A DNA stretch of 64,000 bases from Mesorhizobium helmanticense (GTDB lineage: Bacteria; Pseudomonadota; Alphaproteobacteria; Rhizobiales; Rhizobiaceae), in NCBI RefSeq assembly GCF_003034915.1, contig NZ_PZJX01000058.1, positions 1 to 64,000 of the forward strand, in the 5' to 3' direction. The stretch's first letter is position 1. Each line of letters starts with the position of its first letter. Under the pieces are notes generated by a model that did not search any database, was not told the DNA's origin, and worked only from the letters and a program-made list of their open reading frames with translations. Of the stretch, positions 63,292 through 64,000 are shown one piece after another. A program made the position numbers and the translations under genes.

Positions 63292-64000
63292 TTGCGCCCT
63301 CCGCGCTTGCCCGCCGCGGGCTTGGCAGCAGTCTTCCCGGAAACTGCTCTTGCAGTCTTCCCGGAAACTGCTTTAGCTGTCTTCCCTGAGGGGTGGCTCG
63401 TTTCCACCTTGCCCGCATCGACGCGGCGCGAGAATCCCGTGTCCTTGCCCTGGCTGAGGAGCTTGGCCTGCTCCACCCATTCCTCGCGCGCGATGCGCCC
63501 GTCGAAGGCAAGATAGGCTTCGGCCGCCTCGACATCGGACTTCTTCCATGCCGCGATCTGGTCGAAGTGGAAGATGCCGTGCTGGTTGAGCTTCTGCTCG
63601 TTGACCGTGCCTATGCCCTTGATGCGGGTCAGATTGTCGGCCGTGCCGCCGCGGGGCGCCGCGAGCCGGTTCGAAATCCCTGATGTCTTCGGCGTCGCCG
63701 GCGCCTTGGCGGACGACTTTGCCGGGGGTCTCGCGGCGGAAGATTTTGCGGTTGGTTTGGTTGCCGGAACAGCGGCCAGCGAGGTGGGCTGGCTTGCCGC
63801 CTTCGCGCGGGCGTCGAACTGGCCGGCCTTGGAGGCGCCTTTCGACACCATGATGCGTTCGCCCTCGCTGTGGCCGACGGTGTCGGTCACCGGCCCGGCG
63901 AGATAGGAAGACGATGTGCCCGGGCCATGCGCCGAGTCCGGACCGATATCCAGCTGCTCGATCACGTCCTCGTCGCCGACCTCGGTCAGCACCGTCTCGA
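63288..64000 (-). CDS. Helix-hairpin-helix protein next to livF, N-terminus beyond the window
   Basis: The frame is open from 63288 to the window edge (237 codons). After ETVLTEVGDEDVIEQLDIG comes HGPGTSSSYLAGPV, then a Lys/Ala/Pro-rich linker. A domain near the end (LTRIKGIGTVNEQKLNQHGI, FHFDQIAAWKKSDVEAAEAYL) is a helix-hairpin-helix unit like the C-terminal extension of rhizobial NuoE. A basic tail of GKTAKAV / GKTARAV repeats follows. It may start at ATG 63851 as its own protein or be an extension of a liv component such as LivG. It overlaps livF by 4 bases. Confidence 0.75.
   Translation of the reverse strand, partial: ETVLTEVGDEDVIEQLDIGPDSAHGPGTSSSYLAGPVTDTVGHSEGERIMVSKGASKAGQFDARAKAASQPTSLAAVPATKPTAKSSAARPPAKSSAKAPATPKTSGISNRLAAPRGGTADNLTRIKGIGTVNEQKLNQHGIFHFDQIAAWKKSDVEAAEAYLAFDGRIAREEWVEQAKLLSQGKDTGFSRRVDAGKVETSHPSGKTAKAVSGKTARAVSGKTAAKPAAGKRGGRK

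Overview
The window looks like chromosomal core DNA of an alphaproteobacterium of the order Rhizobiales, most likely Mesorhizobium or a close Phyllobacteriaceae relative. The grounds are the high GC content, the gene neighbourhoods (serC-serA, ybgC-tolQRAB-pal-cpoB-tilS-ftsH, ruvCAB next to tol, pyc, gapR), the Omp25-type porins, and the dispersed palindromic repeats of a kind common in mesorhizobia. I infer the genus from memory of such genomes and have not verified it. There is no prophage, integrative element, CRISPR array, rRNA or tRNA that I can see. The only clear accessory gene pair is a vapBC toxin-antitoxin module.

Layout: 1-7 kb holds a truncated membrane-anchored protein, purA, an EamA transporter and the serine genes serC-serA, with a serC RNA leader. 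7-12 kb holds two Omp25-like barrel proteins, glmM and a secreted protein built of repeated cysteine-paired modules. 12-22.4 kb is one long minus-strand block, ybgC-tolQ-tolR-tolA-tolB-pal-cpoB-tilS-ftsH, for envelope constriction, tRNA modification and membrane proteolysis. 22.5-24.7 kb holds a GH5 glycosidase and a Tat-exported phosphoesterase. 24.8-27.8 kb is ruvC-vapB-vapC-ruvA-ruvB, Holliday-junction processing with a toxin-antitoxin pair between ruvC and ruvA. 28-29 kb holds rcdA and a candidate small RNA, each under a perfect CtrA box. 29-43 kb holds mixed membrane proteins, thiE-like, Sel1, efp, suhB, a hemolysin-III protein, an orphan MotA/MotB-like stator pair, an M32 carboxypeptidase and an MsbA-like exporter. 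43-50 kb holds rpmE, a TetR/NmrA/DUF1772 cluster, yebC, an ArsR-SRPBCC-VOC cluster and terC. 50-57 kb holds a YmdB-type phosphoesterase, fau with 6S RNA upstream, a MoxR/VWA pair, an MBL protein, msrB and gapR. 57-64 kb holds pyruvate carboxylase and part of a branched-chain amino-acid ABC transporter (livK, DUF6867, livF).

The strongest theme is cell-cycle control. Perfect TTAA-N7-TTAAC CtrA boxes lie upstream of both Omp25-like genes, rcdA and a terminator-ended non-coding transcript. A one-mismatch box lies upstream of tolQ. The window also carries rcdA (adaptor for CtrA proteolysis in Caulobacter) and gapR. The candidate small RNA at about 28873-28969 (minus strand), with a CtrA box, a matching -10, two hairpins, CCUCCC and ACUCC single-stranded motifs and an intrinsic terminator, is the best candidate for an undescribed element here. 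Second-tier signals are the vapBC operator, a duplicated ruvA start that creates a six-codon coupled upstream ORF, and several families of dispersed palindromic repeats, one of which abuts the tilS start codon.
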